DNA of 55,491 bases from Sphingomonas sp. (GCF_025353885.1 NZ_JANXNX010000102.1:1-55491), one strand, 5' to 3'. Shown: positions 28,018-37,108, counted from the first letter of the stretch. The notes: a model not told the origin generated them from the letters alone. Numbers and translations are program-made.

Positions 28018-29835
28018 ATGAACCCGTCGCCAATGACCACCAACACGGCGCCACGGATTGAACACGGAGTTGGATGGGTGCTGGACGAGGCTGAAGACAA
28101 GACATTGCCGGACACGCTCGTGCCAACTGCGACCATCGACGGCCGGCCGCGCCGTTTTTCGGATTTTGCAACGCTGGGCGAGGCCCTTGATCACGCAGCG
28201 GCGGGTGCCTGCGGCCTGAATTTTCACGATCCGCGTGGCAAGCTGGCGCGGCCCTACCCCTATTCCGAATTGCGCGACGACGCGCTGGCGATGGCGTATC
28301 GGCTGATCGCGCAAGGCATTGCGCCGGGTGACCGGATCGCCCTGATCGCCGAGACCGGTCCCGAATTTGCGGCCTTGTTTTTCGGGTGTGTCTATGCGGG
28401 CGCATGGCCGGTGCCGCTGCCCCTGCCGACATCGTTCGGGGGGCGCGATGCCTATGTCGATCAGCTTGCGGTCCAGATCAAAAGCTCCGATCCGGTATTG
28501 CTGTTTCACCCCCTGGAACTGGGATCGATGGCAGATGCTGCCGCCGGAATAACCCGAACGGCGGCGATCGGCTGGGAAGACTTTGCGATGCGGCCTGCTG
28601 CCAAATGTCAGCTGCCCGATGCGACCACCGATGAGATCGCCTATCTCCAGTATTCGAGCGGATCGACCCGCTTTCCCCACGGCGTCGCGGTGACTCATTC
28701 GGCATTGCTGAACAATCTTGCCGCACATTCCCACGGCATGAATCTGCAACCGGACGATCGCTGCGTGTCGTGGTTGCCCTGGTTTCACGACATGGGACTG
28801 GTTGGCTGCCTGTTGTCGCCAGTCGCCAACCAGGTTTCGGCGGACTATCTGAAGACCGAAGATTTTGCCCGCCGCCCGCTCGCCTGGCTCGACCTCATCA
28901 GCCGCAATCCCGGGACGACGCTCAGCTATTCGCCGACGTTCGGCTATGACATTTGCGCGCGGCGCATGTCGTCGCAGACCAAGGCTTCGGACCGTTTCGA
29001 CCTGTCGCGCTGGCGCGTCGCTGGCAATGGTGCGGACATGATCCGGCCCGACGTGATGCAGTCGTTCGTCGATGCGTTTGCCGACGCCGGTTTCCAGGCC
29101 CGGGCGTTCCTGCCGAGCTATGGCCTTGCCGAGGCGACGCTGGCGGTATCGATCATGCCCCCCGGCGAAGGCATCGTCGTCGAACTGGTCGAGGAAACCG
29201 AGTTGTCGGGGCAAGACGTCGACAAGGGGCGCCCGCAGCGATTTCGCGCCATCGTCAATTGTGGGAAGCCGGTTCGCGATATGCGTGTCGAAATTCGCGA
29301 GGAGGACGGCACCGTCCTGCCCGAACGCGCGGTCGGCAAGCTGTGGGCGAGCGGACCGTCGATCATGACCGGCTATTACCGCGATGACGTCTCGACCGCC
29401 GCCTGCATGCATGACGGCTGGCTCGACACCGGCGACATGGGATATTTGTCTGACGGCTATGTCTATATCGTGGGCCGGGCTAAGGACATGATCATCATCA
29501 ACGGCAAGAATCACTGGCCGCAGGACATCGAATGGGCGGTTGAACAGCTTCCCGGTTTCAAGTCGGGTGACATTGCTGCCTTTGCGATCACGACACCGGG
29601 AGGTGAGGAAACGCCCGCCGTGCTGGTCCAGTGCCGGACCACCGACGATGCCGAACGCACTCGCCTGCGCGACACGATCCGTGAAAAGGTCCGTTCGATT
29701 ACGGGCATGAACTGCGTCATCGAACTGGTCCCGCCGCGCACACTGCCGCGCACCAGCTCGGGCAAGTTGAGCCGGGCAAAGGCGCGCAACCTGTATCTGT
29801 CGGGCGAAATCCAGCCTTACGCTTTGGCGGCATAA
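28018..29835 (+). CDS. Fatty acyl-AMP ligase (FAAL-like adenylating enzyme)
   Basis: A 605-residue ANL-superfamily enzyme activating a fatty acid as acyl-AMP. The A3 motif reads YSSGSTRFPHG (residues 212-222), FAAL-like rather than the usual SGSTGTPKG. LPWFHDMGLVG, SYGLAEATLAVS, DTGDMGYLSDG and the hinge/lysine tail LPRTSSGKLSR are present. FAALs hand the acyl group to an acyl carrier protein, but no ACP, PKS or NRPS gene is adjacent. ATG 28018 is chosen; ATG 28033 is possible. It is divergent from recX. Confidence 0.87.
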   Translation: MNPSPMTTNTAPRIEHGVGWVLDEAEDKTLPDTLVPTATIDGRPRRFSDFATLGEALDHAAAGACGLNFHDPRGKLARPYPYSELRDDALAMAYRLIAQGIAPGDRIALIAETGPEFAALFFGCVYAGAWPVPLPLPTSFGGRDAYVDQLAVQIKSSDPVLLFHPLELGSMADAAAGITRTAAIGWEDFAMRPAAKCQLPDATTDEIAYLQYSSGSTRFPHGVAVTHSALLNNLAAHSHGMNLQPDDRCVSWLPWFHDMGLVGCLLSPVANQVSADYLKTEDFARRPLAWLDLISRNPGTTLSYSPTFGYDICARRMSSQTKASDRFDLSRWRVAGNGADMIRPDVMQSFVDAFADAGFQARAFLPSYGLAEATLAVSIMPPGEGIVVELVEETELSGQDVDKGRPQRFRAIVNCGKPVRDMRVEIREEDGTVLPERAVGKLWASGPSIMTGYYRDDVSTAACMHDGWLDTGDMGYLSDGYVYIVGRAKDMIIINGKNHWPQDIEWAVEQLPGFKSGDIAAFAITTPGGEETPAVLVQCRTTDDAERTRLRDTIREKVRSITGMNCVIELVPPRTLPRTSSGKLSRAKARNLYLSGEIQPYALAA

Positions 29836-29844
29836 GCCAAATCT

Positions 29845-29888
29845 GTCATCACGACGCAATGCCGGGACGACGGCATTCCGGCGTGACG
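29845..29888. repeat. Imperfect palindrome after acyl-AMP ligase
   Basis: AATGCCG and CGGCATT form a perfect 7-bp core with a short loop, extended by GTCA (29845-29848) and TGAC (29883-29886). It starts 10 bases past the stop codon. It may end transcription; only TTT follows, so termination is weakly supported. Confidence 0.55.
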
Positions 29889-29983
29889 TTTCCTCCGGGC
29901 CGGGCACTCCAAAAATTGCCCCGCTGTGGTTTATGAACGCCTTGCTTACCGAACGCTAACTTCTCTGCGGTAGCAGAGCCCCC

Positions 29984-32329
29984 GTGAGCAGCACCAAACC
30001 TACATCCGCCCAACCGGTCGTTCCCGACTGGCGAACCGTCCTTGGCTTTACGGAACCCAGTGAAATCGATTGGGGTCGGGTACGGGCCGCTCAGATCAAC
30101 GTCGGACGTCGGTTGGCTCCCGCCCGGCTCGTCGTCAACCTGGTTGGCGTTGCCGCGGTAGTCGTGATGCTTCGCGGCTTGGCACCATCGGCTCTACTAT
30201 ACGGTTGGGGCGGTCTTTGCACCGTCTTTGCGATCCTGATGGCGCACGGCCAGAGTCGCAATCGTGGCTGGCAGGTCCAGACCATCACCCGGGGCGAGTT
30301 GCACCGCGAGACCCTGTGGTCGACACTCACTGCGGTCAGCTGGGGCGCCGCGCCATTGATGTTCAGCCGCTACTGCAATTCGGCCGACTTGCTGATGATC
30401 TGGGCGCTTTGCACGACCCTGATCGCAAGTTCGGCGATTGGCCTGTCGGCGCTGCCGCTCGCGACCGGCTCCTATATCGTCGTGATGGCAGCCAGCCTGG
30501 CGCTCGCCATGTGGAGCATCGGCCTGGTCTGGGTCGCAGCCGTTGCCGCGCTTTTTGGCGGCATCATGACGCTGGCTTGCCTCGCCGCTGGGCGCACCTT
30601 CGTTGTCCATGCATCCGCTGGCCTGGCACTCGCTGAAAAGAATGAAGTCGTCAGCCTTTTGTTACGCGAATTCGACGACTCGGGGGGCGACTGGATGTGG
30701 CAGACCGATGCGTCCAAATGTCTTACCCACGTCTCACCACGCTTCGCTTTTGCGCTGGGCATGGATACCGAGATGCTCGATACCAAGCCACTGCTCCAGA
30801 TTCTCGCCGGAAACGCGTGGGAGGCAGGCAATTTTTCGGCCGGCCTTCGCGAACTGGCCGAGCGACTGAAGATGCGCGAGAGTTTTTCCGACCTCATCTT
30901 GCCGGTAACGATCGGCACGGAGATTCACTGGTGGGAACTGTCTGCCTCACCGCGTTTCGACGATCGCGGGTCGTTCCTCGGCTTTCGCGGTGTTGGTTCC
31001 GACGTGACCGCACAGCGTCGTTCGGCCGACAAAATCAACCATATGGCGCGATTCGACACGTTGACCGGCCTCCCCAACCGTCTGCAGGTCACCGAGGCAT
31101 TGGGCGAGGCAATGTCGGAAGCCGACCGCTGGCGCAGCAAATGCGCCTTCATGATGATCGATCTGGATCGGTTCAAGGCGATCAACGATACCCTCGGCCA
31201 CCCGATTGGGGACCGCCTGCTGACCCGTGTGGCCGAACGGTTGCGCGGGCTAATGACCGACAAGGAATTGTGCGGACGGCTGGGCGGCGACGAATTCGGC
31301 GTGGTGGTGCGGGATGCCAGCGATCCTGCCCGTCTGAACCGCATTGCTCGCGAGATCATCGAAGCACTGTCGAAGCCCTACGAGGTCGACCAGCACACGC
31401 TTTACATTGGTGCCAGCGTCGGCACTGCCATCGGGCCGCGCGACGGGCGCACGGTCGAGATGCTCATCCGGTCGGCCGATCTGGCATTGTACCGGTCGAA
31501 GGACCAGGGCGGCGGTGCGCATAACGCATACGAACCACAGCTTCACGTGCATGCCGAGGAACGGCGCGTTCTTGAGATCGCACTGCGCAAGGCGTTGGAG
31601 CGCAACGAGTTCACCGTTCACTATCAGCCGGTCGTCAGCGCCGAGGGCGGCATCATCGAAAGTTTCGAGGCCCTGCTGCGCTGGAATAACCCCGATTTGG
31701 GCAACGTCAGTCCCGCGCGTTTCGTGCCCGTTGCCGAAGACGCGCGCCTGATCGGACCGATCGGTGAATGGGTGTTGCGGACCGCGTGCCAAGAGGCGAT
31801 GCGCTGGCCCGACCATATCCGGATCGCCGTCAACGTATCGGCCGAGCAGCTTGGCCAGCCGGGTTTCGTGACCTCGGTGATCTCGGCCATGTCGCACAGC
31901 CGATTGCCAGCGCACCGGCTCGAGCTTGAGGTCACCGAAAGTGTCTTCATGCGGGAGGGGACCGGGGCGGTGGCCGTGCTCGACCAGTTGCTGGCACTCG
32001 GCGTCCGGCTTGCGCTCGATGATTTCGGAACCGGCTATTCGTCGCTGGGCTATCTGTCGAAGACCAAATTCAACACGATCAAGATCGACCGCAGCTTTGT
32101 CCAGGGCGCTTCCAAGAACGCGCCCGAGGCGCTTGCGATCATTCGCGCCGTGGTTGCGATGGCGGACAGTCTGGGGATGGCGACGACGGCCGAGGGCGTC
32201 GAGACCGAGCAGGAACTTGCCATCATTCGAAAGCTTGGGTGTCGGAAGATCCAGGGCTATCTGTTCGGACGCCCCATGCCCGCCCCGGAGGCCCGGCGGC
32301 TGTTCGACGTGGATCGCGCGGTCGCCTGA
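29984..32329 (+). CDS. Membrane-anchored PAS-GGDEF-EAL cyclic-di-GMP protein
   Basis: A 781-residue dual-domain signalling protein. Residues ~45-205 hold several hydrophobic helices, a MASE-like membrane module. A PAS-type region (~235-345) has WMWQTDASKCLTHVSPRF. The GGDEF motif is intact (G434-F438), so diguanylate cyclase activity is possible; no RxxD inhibitory site precedes it. The EAL domain has E562-A-L and the later DDFGTGYSS and EGVET motifs, so phosphodiesterase activity is possible too. GTG 29984 is the start. It stands alone. Confidence 0.93.
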   Translation: MSSTKPTSAQPVVPDWRTVLGFTEPSEIDWGRVRAAQINVGRRLAPARLVVNLVGVAAVVVMLRGLAPSALLYGWGGLCTVFAILMAHGQSRNRGWQVQTITRGELHRETLWSTLTAVSWGAAPLMFSRYCNSADLLMIWALCTTLIASSAIGLSALPLATGSYIVVMAASLALAMWSIGLVWVAAVAALFGGIMTLACLAAGRTFVVHASAGLALAEKNEVVSLLLREFDDSGGDWMWQTDASKCLTHVSPRFAFALGMDTEMLDTKPLLQILAGNAWEAGNFSAGLRELAERLKMRESFSDLILPVTIGTEIHWWELSASPRFDDRGSFLGFRGVGSDVTAQRRSADKINHMARFDTLTGLPNRLQVTEALGEAMSEADRWRSKCAFMMIDLDRFKAINDTLGHPIGDRLLTRVAERLRGLMTDKELCGRLGGDEFGVVVRDASDPARLNRIAREIIEALSKPYEVDQHTLYIGASVGTAIGPRDGRTVEMLIRSADLALYRSKDQGGGAHNAYEPQLHVHAEERRVLEIALRKALERNEFTVHYQPVVSAEGGIIESFEALLRWNNPDLGNVSPARFVPVAEDARLIGPIGEWVLRTACQEAMRWPDHIRIAVNVSAEQLGQPGFVTSVISAMSHSRLPAHRLELEVTESVFMREGTGAVAVLDQLLALGVRLALDDFGTGYSSLGYLSKTKFNTIKIDRSFVQGASKNAPEALAIIRAVVAMADSLGMATTAEGVETEQELAIIRKLGCRKIQGYLFGRPMPAPEARRLFDVDRAVA

Positions 32330-32397
32330 CACGGCGAACGGCCTGATCGGCATTGCACCGGCGCGCCGCTAGGGGTAAGGGCGCGGGCCGAGCATGC

Positions 32398-32473
32398 AGG
32401 AGTGTAGCTCAGTTGGTAGAGCATCGGTCTCCAAAACCGAGGGCCATGGGTTCGAGTCCCCTCACTCCTGCCA
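32398..32473 (+). tRNA. tRNA-Trp (anticodon CCA)
   Basis: AGGAGTG (32398-32404) pairs with CACTCCT (32463-32469). The anticodon stem TCGGT/ACCGA has the loop CTCCAAA with CCA at 32431-32433. The T-arm is GTTCGAGTCCC-like and the 3' CCA is encoded (32471-32473). The order tRNA-Trp-secE-nusG is the classical one. Confidence 0.97.
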
Positions 32474-32629
32474 GCTTTGGCCAGTTTGCTTTCTTGGCCG
32501 CAAAGGTTGCATGAATGTTTCAGCGACGCTAAGCGCGCAGCTTCGCAATTATCGGCGACTCTCCCCATCCGGACTCCCGGGGCCGGGTGGCTGTCCGGTG
32601 AAGCGAGACAAATTAAAAGGCTGAACAAC

Positions 32630-32827
32630 GTGGCACGCGTTTCCCCAGGTGAATTCATCCGGCAGGTTCGGGCAGAAACGGCGAAAGTCGTCTGGCCGAC
32701 CACACGTGAGACGATGATGACGACGCTGATGGTCGTGATCATGACCACGGTGCTTGGGCTTTTCTTCCTGGGGCTCGACAGCGGTTTTGCCGCGATCGTC
32801 AAGCAACTGCTGAAGCTGCTCGATTAA
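32630..32827 (+). CDS. secE: Preprotein translocase subunit SecE
   Basis: SecE clamps SecY in the Sec translocon. The 65-residue single-helix form begins ARVSPGEFIRQVRAETAKVVWP and continues with a conserved TTRETMMTTLMVV leading into one membrane helix (VIMTTVLGLFFLGLDSGFA). GTG 32630 is chosen because the conserved FxxEVR.E...V.WP block follows directly; the frame upstream is non-homologous. A weak AAAAGG lies upstream. nusG follows after 9 bases. Confidence 0.93.
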   Translation: MARVSPGEFIRQVRAETAKVVWPTTRETMMTTLMVVIMTTVLGLFFLGLDSGFAAIVKQLLKLLD

Positions 32828-32836
32828 AGGATTAGA

Positions 32837-33373
32837 ATGTCGCGCTGGTATATCATCCACGCCTATTCGGGCTTTGAGAACAAGGTTCGCGACGCGATCA
32901 TGGCGGACGCGACGCGCCTCGGCCTTGAAGCGCTGGTCGAATCCGTAGAGGTCCCAACCGAGACCGTGACGGAAGTCCGGCGCGGCAAGAAGATTCAGTC
33001 GGAAAAGAAATTCTTCCCCGGCTATGTACTCGCTAAATTGAGCATGAACGACGATGTCTATCACCTGGTGAAGAACACGCCGAAGGTGACCGGCTTCCTG
33101 GGGTCGATGGGCAAGCCGCAGCCGATTTCCGAAGCCGAGGCCGCGCGCATCCTGAACACGCGGGAAGAGGCCGCAGCGGCACCGAAGACAAAGATCAAGG
33201 TCGATTACGAAATCGGCGATTCGGTCAAGGTTCTCGACGGTCCCTTCGCGAGTTTCAACGGTATCGTCGAGGAACTGGATTTCGACCGCAGCCGCGTCAA
33301 GGTTTCGGTATCGATCTTTGGCCGGGCTACCCCGGTCGAACTGGAGTTCGAGCAAGTCGAGCGCAGCAAGTAG
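32837..33373 (+). CDS. nusG: Transcription termination/antitermination protein NusG
   Basis: NusG binds RNA polymerase and Rho or ribosomal protein S10. The 178-residue product has the NGN domain (RWYIIHAYSGFENKVRDAI at the start, FPGYVLAKLSMND) and a C-terminal KOW domain (GDSVKVLDGPFASFNGIVEE). AAAGGA lies just upstream of the ATG. It is followed by rplK after an 82-base gap. Confidence 0.97.
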   Translation: MSRWYIIHAYSGFENKVRDAIMADATRLGLEALVESVEVPTETVTEVRRGKKIQSEKKFFPGYVLAKLSMNDDVYHLVKNTPKVTGFLGSMGKPQPISEAEAARILNTREEAAAAPKTKIKVDYEIGDSVKVLDGPFASFNGIVEELDFDRSRVKVSVSIFGRATPVELEFEQVERSK

Positions 33374-33455
33374 GTAGAGCATCTCGTTTACACCGTGCGG
33401 GAGGTGGTTTTATCAACTACCGTGATTACCGCTAAACCTGAGAAAGGGTGACTAA

Positions 33456-33887
33456 GTGGCTAAAAAGATTACCGGATATATCAAATTACAGGTGCCCGCG
33501 GGCGCTGCAAATCCGTCTCCACCAATCGGACCCGCGCTTGGGCAGCGTGGCGTCAACATCATGGAATTCTGCAAGGCGTTTAACGCGTCGACCGGCGATG
33601 TCGAAAAGGGCATGCCGATCCCGACGGTGATCACCGTCTATGCGGATCGCAGCTTTTCGTTCGCGACCAAGACCGCGCCTGCCAGCTATCTCATTAAAAA
33701 GGCTGCCAATTTGAAGTCGGGTTCAAAGGAGCCTGGCAAGATCAGTGCCGGGTCGATCGCCCGTTCAAAGCTGACCGAGATTGCCGAGGTCAAGATGAAG
33801 GACCTGAACGCCAACGACATCGAAGCCGCGACGCGGATCATCGAAGGTTCCGCCCGCGCGATGGGCCTCGAAGTGACGGAAGGTTAA
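33456..33887 (+). CDS. rplK: 50S ribosomal protein L11
   Basis: L11 forms the stalk base and the GTPase-associated centre. The 143 residues begin [22 protein letters not shown] (quoted in part) with the [22 protein letters not shown] block and the C-terminal RNA-binding GSAR.MGLEV end. The start is GTG, preceded by GAGAAAGGG. rplA follows after 4 bases. Confidence 0.98.
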   Translation: MAKKITGYIKLQVPAGAANPSPPIGPALGQRGVNIMEFCKAFNASTGDVEKGMPIPTVITVYADRSFSFATKTAPASYLIKKAANLKSGSKEPGKISAGSIARSKLTEIAEVKMKDLNANDIEAATRIIEGSARAMGLEVTEG

Positions 33888-33891
33888 GGAC

Positions 33892-34584
33892 ATGGCAAAG
33901 CTGACCAAAAAGGCCAAGGTTCTGGCCACAATCGATCGCGTAAAGCTGCACGGCATCGATGAAGCAATCGCTTTGGCGAAGGCAAATGCGACCTCGAAGT
34001 TCGACGAAACCATCGAAGTTGCGCTTGCCCTGGGCGTCGATCCGCGTCACGCCGACCAGATGGTTCGCGGCGTCGTGACCCTGCCCAGTGGCACCGGCAA
34101 GAATGTCCGCGTCGGCGTATTTGCCCGCGGTGCCAAGGCCGATGAAGCAACGGCGGCTGGTGCCGACGTCGTCGGTGCCGAAGACCTGCTGGAAATTGTT
34201 CAGGGCGGAAAGGTCGATTTCGACCGCTGCATCGCGACCCCGGACATGATGGGCCTGGTCGGACGTCTCGGCAAGATTCTCGGGCCAAAGGGCATGATGC
34301 CGAACCCGAAACTCGGCACCGTGACGATGAACGTCGGTGAAGCCGTCAAGGCTGCCAAGGGCGGACAGGTCGAGTATCGCGTCGAAAAGGCCGGGATCAT
34401 CCACTCGGGCATCGGCAAGGCCAGCTTCACCGCCGAAGACCTGCGCAAGAACTTCGATGCGCTGCTGGATGCCGTCACCAAGGCCAAGCCATCGGGTGCC
34501 AAGGGCAAATACCTGCAGAAGGTTGCGCTCAGCTCGACGATGGGCCCTGGCATCAAGATCGACGTTGCCGAAGTTACTGCCTGA
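33892..34584 (+). CDS. rplA: 50S ribosomal protein L1
   Basis: L1 forms the mobile stalk near the E site and can repress its own mRNA. The 230-residue product has the [27 protein letters not shown] segment, [33 protein letters not shown] and the terminal [12 protein letters not shown]. Autoregulation by L1 is known for the operon elsewhere; no specific mimic site was verified here. A terminator follows 30 bases later. Confidence 0.98.
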   Translation: MAKLTKKAKVLATIDRVKLHGIDEAIALAKANATSKFDETIEVALALGVDPRHADQMVRGVVTLPSGTGKNVRVGVFARGAKADEATAAGADVVGAEDLLEIVQGGKVDFDRCIATPDMMGLVGRLGKILGPKGMMPNPKLGTVTMNVGEAVKAAKGGQVEYRVEKAGIIHSGIGKASFTAEDLRKNFDALLDAVTKAKPSGAKGKYLQKVALSSTMGPGIKIDVAEVTA

Positions 34585-34613
34585 AGCTTTTCGGTTTAGG
34601 TTTGAAGATTCGA

Positions 34614-34641
34614 GGGTCGGGGTGAAAGCCCCGGCCCTTTT
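34614..34641 (+). terminator. Rho-independent terminator after rplA
   Basis: GGGTCGGGG (34614-34622) pairs with CCCCGGCCC (34629-34637), including one G-T pair, across a 6-base loop, followed by TTTT. It ends the secE-nusG-rplKA transcript before rplJ, which is notable since rplA and rplJ are often one transcript. Confidence 0.85.
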
Positions 34642-34676
34642 CGTTGGGGTAGTGGTTCAGGCCGCCGGCGGCGAAA

Positions 34677-35662
34677 TCAGCCGCTGGTGAGCCATTCGCT
34701 CCCGGCGGCATCCTCCTTAACGATGTAATCGTTCGGGCAGATGTTTACATGCGCTGCCTTGGACGGCGTGCCCTCGCCGTGACAATTAGGATAGGTGGCA
34801 GCGAGCAAAGTCACGGGCTGGCAATCATAATGGAGATCGTGCGCGTAGCTCCCGCCGAAACGGCTGCGTGCGGCGAGCACGCAGGTCGGTGCGTGCCCCT
34901 TTGCGTGGTGGCGAAAAATAGCCGTGCCGATCGCCGCCGGGGCTACAGAAAAAGAGATGCTTGTCCGAATAGCAACTGTGGTTACTGGTCAGCGGCTTGA
35001 CGCGGGGATGATGGCGCTCGAAATTGTTGCTGGCCAGCCGCAACAATTGGGATACGTCCTGCGCCGTCCCAAGCCGCCCGAATAGCAGGCTGATCAGCTT
35101 GTGATGGCGGCGTGACGCAAAATTGGTGCTTGGCAGGAGGAACGGCGCGAGATCGCAAATATTCGTGAACTCGCTGACCCGGCTGGCGCGATTACGCAGT
35201 TCCTGCGCCTCGTCGGCGAGGTAATCCCGATAGTCACGCACCTCTCTCGACGACGGCGTCGCGGCGAATTCTGACGTTATCGGACGTATCAGCCGCACCA
35301 ACGCAAAGGGAGCGAACGCCTTGATAAAAGCGACGGTACCAGGATCACCATAGTCGAAATAGGCAAGCGTGAGCGAGACCGGTTCATCCTCTTGAAGCTC
35401 CACGACTCGGTCGTGCATCAGCTGATGATAACTCGCGGCCTGAGCGCCAGGATAGCCGGGCTGTTTCACAGGCAAAAAGAACAACTCGCCTGAAGGGCGC
35501 GAGCTTGCGGGCCCGCATCGCTGCTAGAGCATCAAACCCTGGAACGCTGAGCCCAGCGACCACATCGGTCGCCATCGGGTAGCGGTTCGGTGTACGCAGC
35601 AGGGTCTGGACGACGTCAAGCGAGAGGTCCGTCGACTGAAGCTGACGCTTGTTCGATCGGGA
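34677..35662 (-). pseudogene. Frameshifted gene of unknown function inserted between rplA and rplJ
   Basis: Three minus-strand reading frames join into one plausible protein of about 300 residues. The first shift is at an AAAAA run at 35474-35478 (T5 in the coding sense): upstream frame FRRVVLF, downstream LPVKQPGYPGAQ. The second is at AAAAA 34914-34918: upstream CSPGGDRHGYF, downstream RHHAKGHAPTCVLAARSRFGG. Removing one T at each restores a single frame from ATG 35575 to the stop at 34677. Coding-like sequence also continues upstream of that ATG to 35662, so the 5' end may be further damaged. The tail carries conserved-looking HDLHYDCQP and TYPNCHGEG. I recognise no family. It opposes the ribosomal genes. 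Confidence 0.65.
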
Positions 35663-35686
35663 TCACGCTGCGGGCGCATCAATAGC

Positions 35687-35714
35687 TTGACCTGAGTGAC
35701 GGTGTCGCTATGGG
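35687..35714 (+). promoter_or_regulatory. Candidate sigma-70 promoter for rplJL
   Basis: TTGACC at 35687-35692 and TATGGG at 35709-35714 are separated by 16 bases. Since a terminator and an opposing gene separate rplJ from rplA, rplJL needs its own promoter, and this is the best match. Transcription would start near 35721, giving a ~245-base leader. Confidence 0.4.
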
Positions 35715-35967
35715 CACCGGTCTTCGCTTCATGGGTTCGCCCATGGGCGTCCGTCCGAGACAGTGGGTGTCGGGAGTTTGTCCCGACTTAATTTCCTGCC
35801 GAGACGGGGAACAGTTTCATCCTGCCGGTTTCGATCAGGCAGGCGGGTAACCAGACCCCATAGGACGGGCCGTATCAGGCCCGGACGCCCGTCATGGGCC
35901 ACCCCAGACCTTTTGCGGCTCACCACAGTTTCGTCACGTTGGCGAAGCTGAAACGCAGGAGACTAGC
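35715..35967 (+). promoter_or_regulatory. Structured 5' leader of rplJ
   Basis: This ~250-base stretch has no gene. It holds three hairpins: GTCGGGA/TCCCGAC (35769-35787) followed by TTAATTT; CCTGCC/GGCAGG (35821-35843); and CGGGCC/GGCCCG (35866-35883). In other bacteria L10(L12)4 binds its own mRNA leader and represses translation. A similar leader role is inferred here from position and folding only. The SD AGGAG lies 7 bases before the rplJ ATG. Confidence 0.55.
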
Positions 35968-36483
35968 ATGGATCGTGCTGAAAAACAGGATCTGGTCACC
36001 GAACTGAACGCAAGCCTCGCCACGATGGGCGTGGTCGTCGTCACCCGGAACCTCGGGATGACGGTCGGCCAGTCGACCGATCTGCGGACGAAGATGCGTG
36101 AAGCCGGCGCCAGCTATAAAGTCACGAAGAACAAGCTCGCCAAACTTGCGATCGAGGGAACGCCTTATGCGTCGCTCAGCGATTTGCTGACCGGCCCGAC
36201 GGCATTCGCCACATCGACCGACCCCGTTGCAGCCGCCAAGGTTGCCGTGGATTTCGCGAAAACGAACGACAAGTTCGAAATCGTGGGCGGCGCGATGGGC
36301 GCAACACTGCTCGACATCGATGGCGTGAAGGCACTCGCAAGTCTGCCTTCGCTGGATGCCCTGCGCGGCAAGCTCGTGGGCCTTATCCAGGCCCCCGCGA
36401 CGCAGATCGTTCGGATCGTCCAGGCACCGGCCGGGCAACTTGCCCGCGTCCTTTCGGCATATGCCGAGAAGGAAGCCGCGTAA
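35968..36483 (+). CDS. rplJ: 50S ribosomal protein L10
   Basis: L10 anchors the L7/L12 dimers on the stalk base. The 171-residue product begins DRAEKQDLVTELNASLATMG and has the GASYKVTKNKLAKLA-type RNA-binding region, AFATSTDPVAAAKV and the C-terminal helix that binds L12 (ARVLSAYAEKE). rplL follows after 46 bases. It is preceded by a long structured leader and a damaged opposing gene. Confidence 0.97.
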   Translation: MDRAEKQDLVTELNASLATMGVVVVTRNLGMTVGQSTDLRTKMREAGASYKVTKNKLAKLAIEGTPYASLSDLLTGPTAFATSTDPVAAAKVAVDFAKTNDKFEIVGGAMGATLLDIDGVKALASLPSLDALRGKLVGLIQAPATQIVRIVQAPAGQLARVLSAYAEKEAA

Positions 36484-36529
36484 GTCTTTGGGTTTGTTTC
36501 ACTACATTTAATCTACGAAGGAATATAAC

Positions 36530-36901
36530 ATGGCTGATCTGAACAAAATCGTCGACGACCTGTCGGCTCTGACCGTTATCGAAGCTGCTGAGCTTTCGAA
36601 GCTTCTTGAAGAAAAGTGGGGCGTTTCGGCTGCTGCTCCTGCTGCTGCCGCTGGCCCAGCTGCTGCTGCCGCTCCTGCTGCTGAAGAGCAGACCGAGTTC
36701 GACGTGATCCTGACCGGCGACGGTGGCAAGAAGATCAACGTCATCAAGGAAGTCCGCGCGATCACAGGTCTTGGCCTGACCGAAGCGAAGACGCTCGTTG
36801 AATCGGCGCCAAAGGCCGTCAAGGAAGGCGTTAACAAGGAAGAAGCCACCAAGCTGAAGGCTCAAATCGAAGCTGCCGGTGGTACTGTCGAACTCAAATA
36901 A
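36530..36901 (+). CDS. rplL: 50S ribosomal protein L7/L12
   Basis: L7/L12 recruits translational GTPases. The 123 residues show the N-terminal dimerisation part ([31 protein letters not shown], quoted in part as [20 protein letters not shown]), an Ala/Pro-rich hinge encoded by GCT-rich codons, and the C-terminal domain with [25 protein letters not shown] lies before the ATG. A terminator follows directly, separating rplL from rpoB. Confidence 0.98.
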   Translation: MADLNKIVDDLSALTVIEAAELSKLLEEKWGVSAAAPAAAAGPAAAAAPAAEEQTEFDVILTGDGGKKINVIKEVRAITGLGLTEAKTLVESAPKAVKEGVNKEEATKLKAQIEAAGGTVELK

Positions 36902-36929
36902 GCTTCGGCTAACTTTGGTTTGAGAAAAG

Positions 36930-36958
36930 GGCGGCCTTCGCAAGGGGTCGCCTTTTTT
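36930..36958 (+). terminator. Rho-independent terminator after rplL
   Basis: GGCG (36930-36933) pairs with CGCC (36949-36952), continued by CCTT/AAGG with a CGC loop, and six T follow. It lies 28 bases past the rplL stop. In many bacteria this position holds a partial terminator that sets the L12 to RNA polymerase ratio. Confidence 0.82.
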
Positions 36959-36964
36959 ATTCTC

Positions 36965-37069
36965 CTTCCCCGAGCGGAGCGAGGGGCCCCGTCGAGCATC
37001 GCGAGACCCCGGCTTAAAGCGGAGCAACCTCGCTGCGCTCGACAGGACCCCTCGCTTCGCTCGGGGAAG
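36965..37069. repeat. 33-bp near-perfect inverted repeat between rplL and nucleosidase gene
   Basis: Arm 36965-36997 (starting CTTCCCCGAGCGGAGCGAGG) and arm 37037-37069 are inverted copies with about three mismatches and a 39-base spacer. The arms are themselves rich in GAGCG/CGCTC units, a pattern resembling dispersed intergenic repeats. They sit just past the rplL terminator. Confidence 0.82.
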
Positions 37070-37108
37070 CGGTTTGTGTTGTGAGGTTGGAGCCTTAAAG
37101 GCAGGCCT

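Noticed and set aside
27958..29907. The upstream 650 codons of the long minus frame that ends in recX
   Set aside because: Only the last 177 codons (27424-27957) look like RecX; the rest is antisense to the acyl-AMP ligase, and recX has a sound ATG at 27957.
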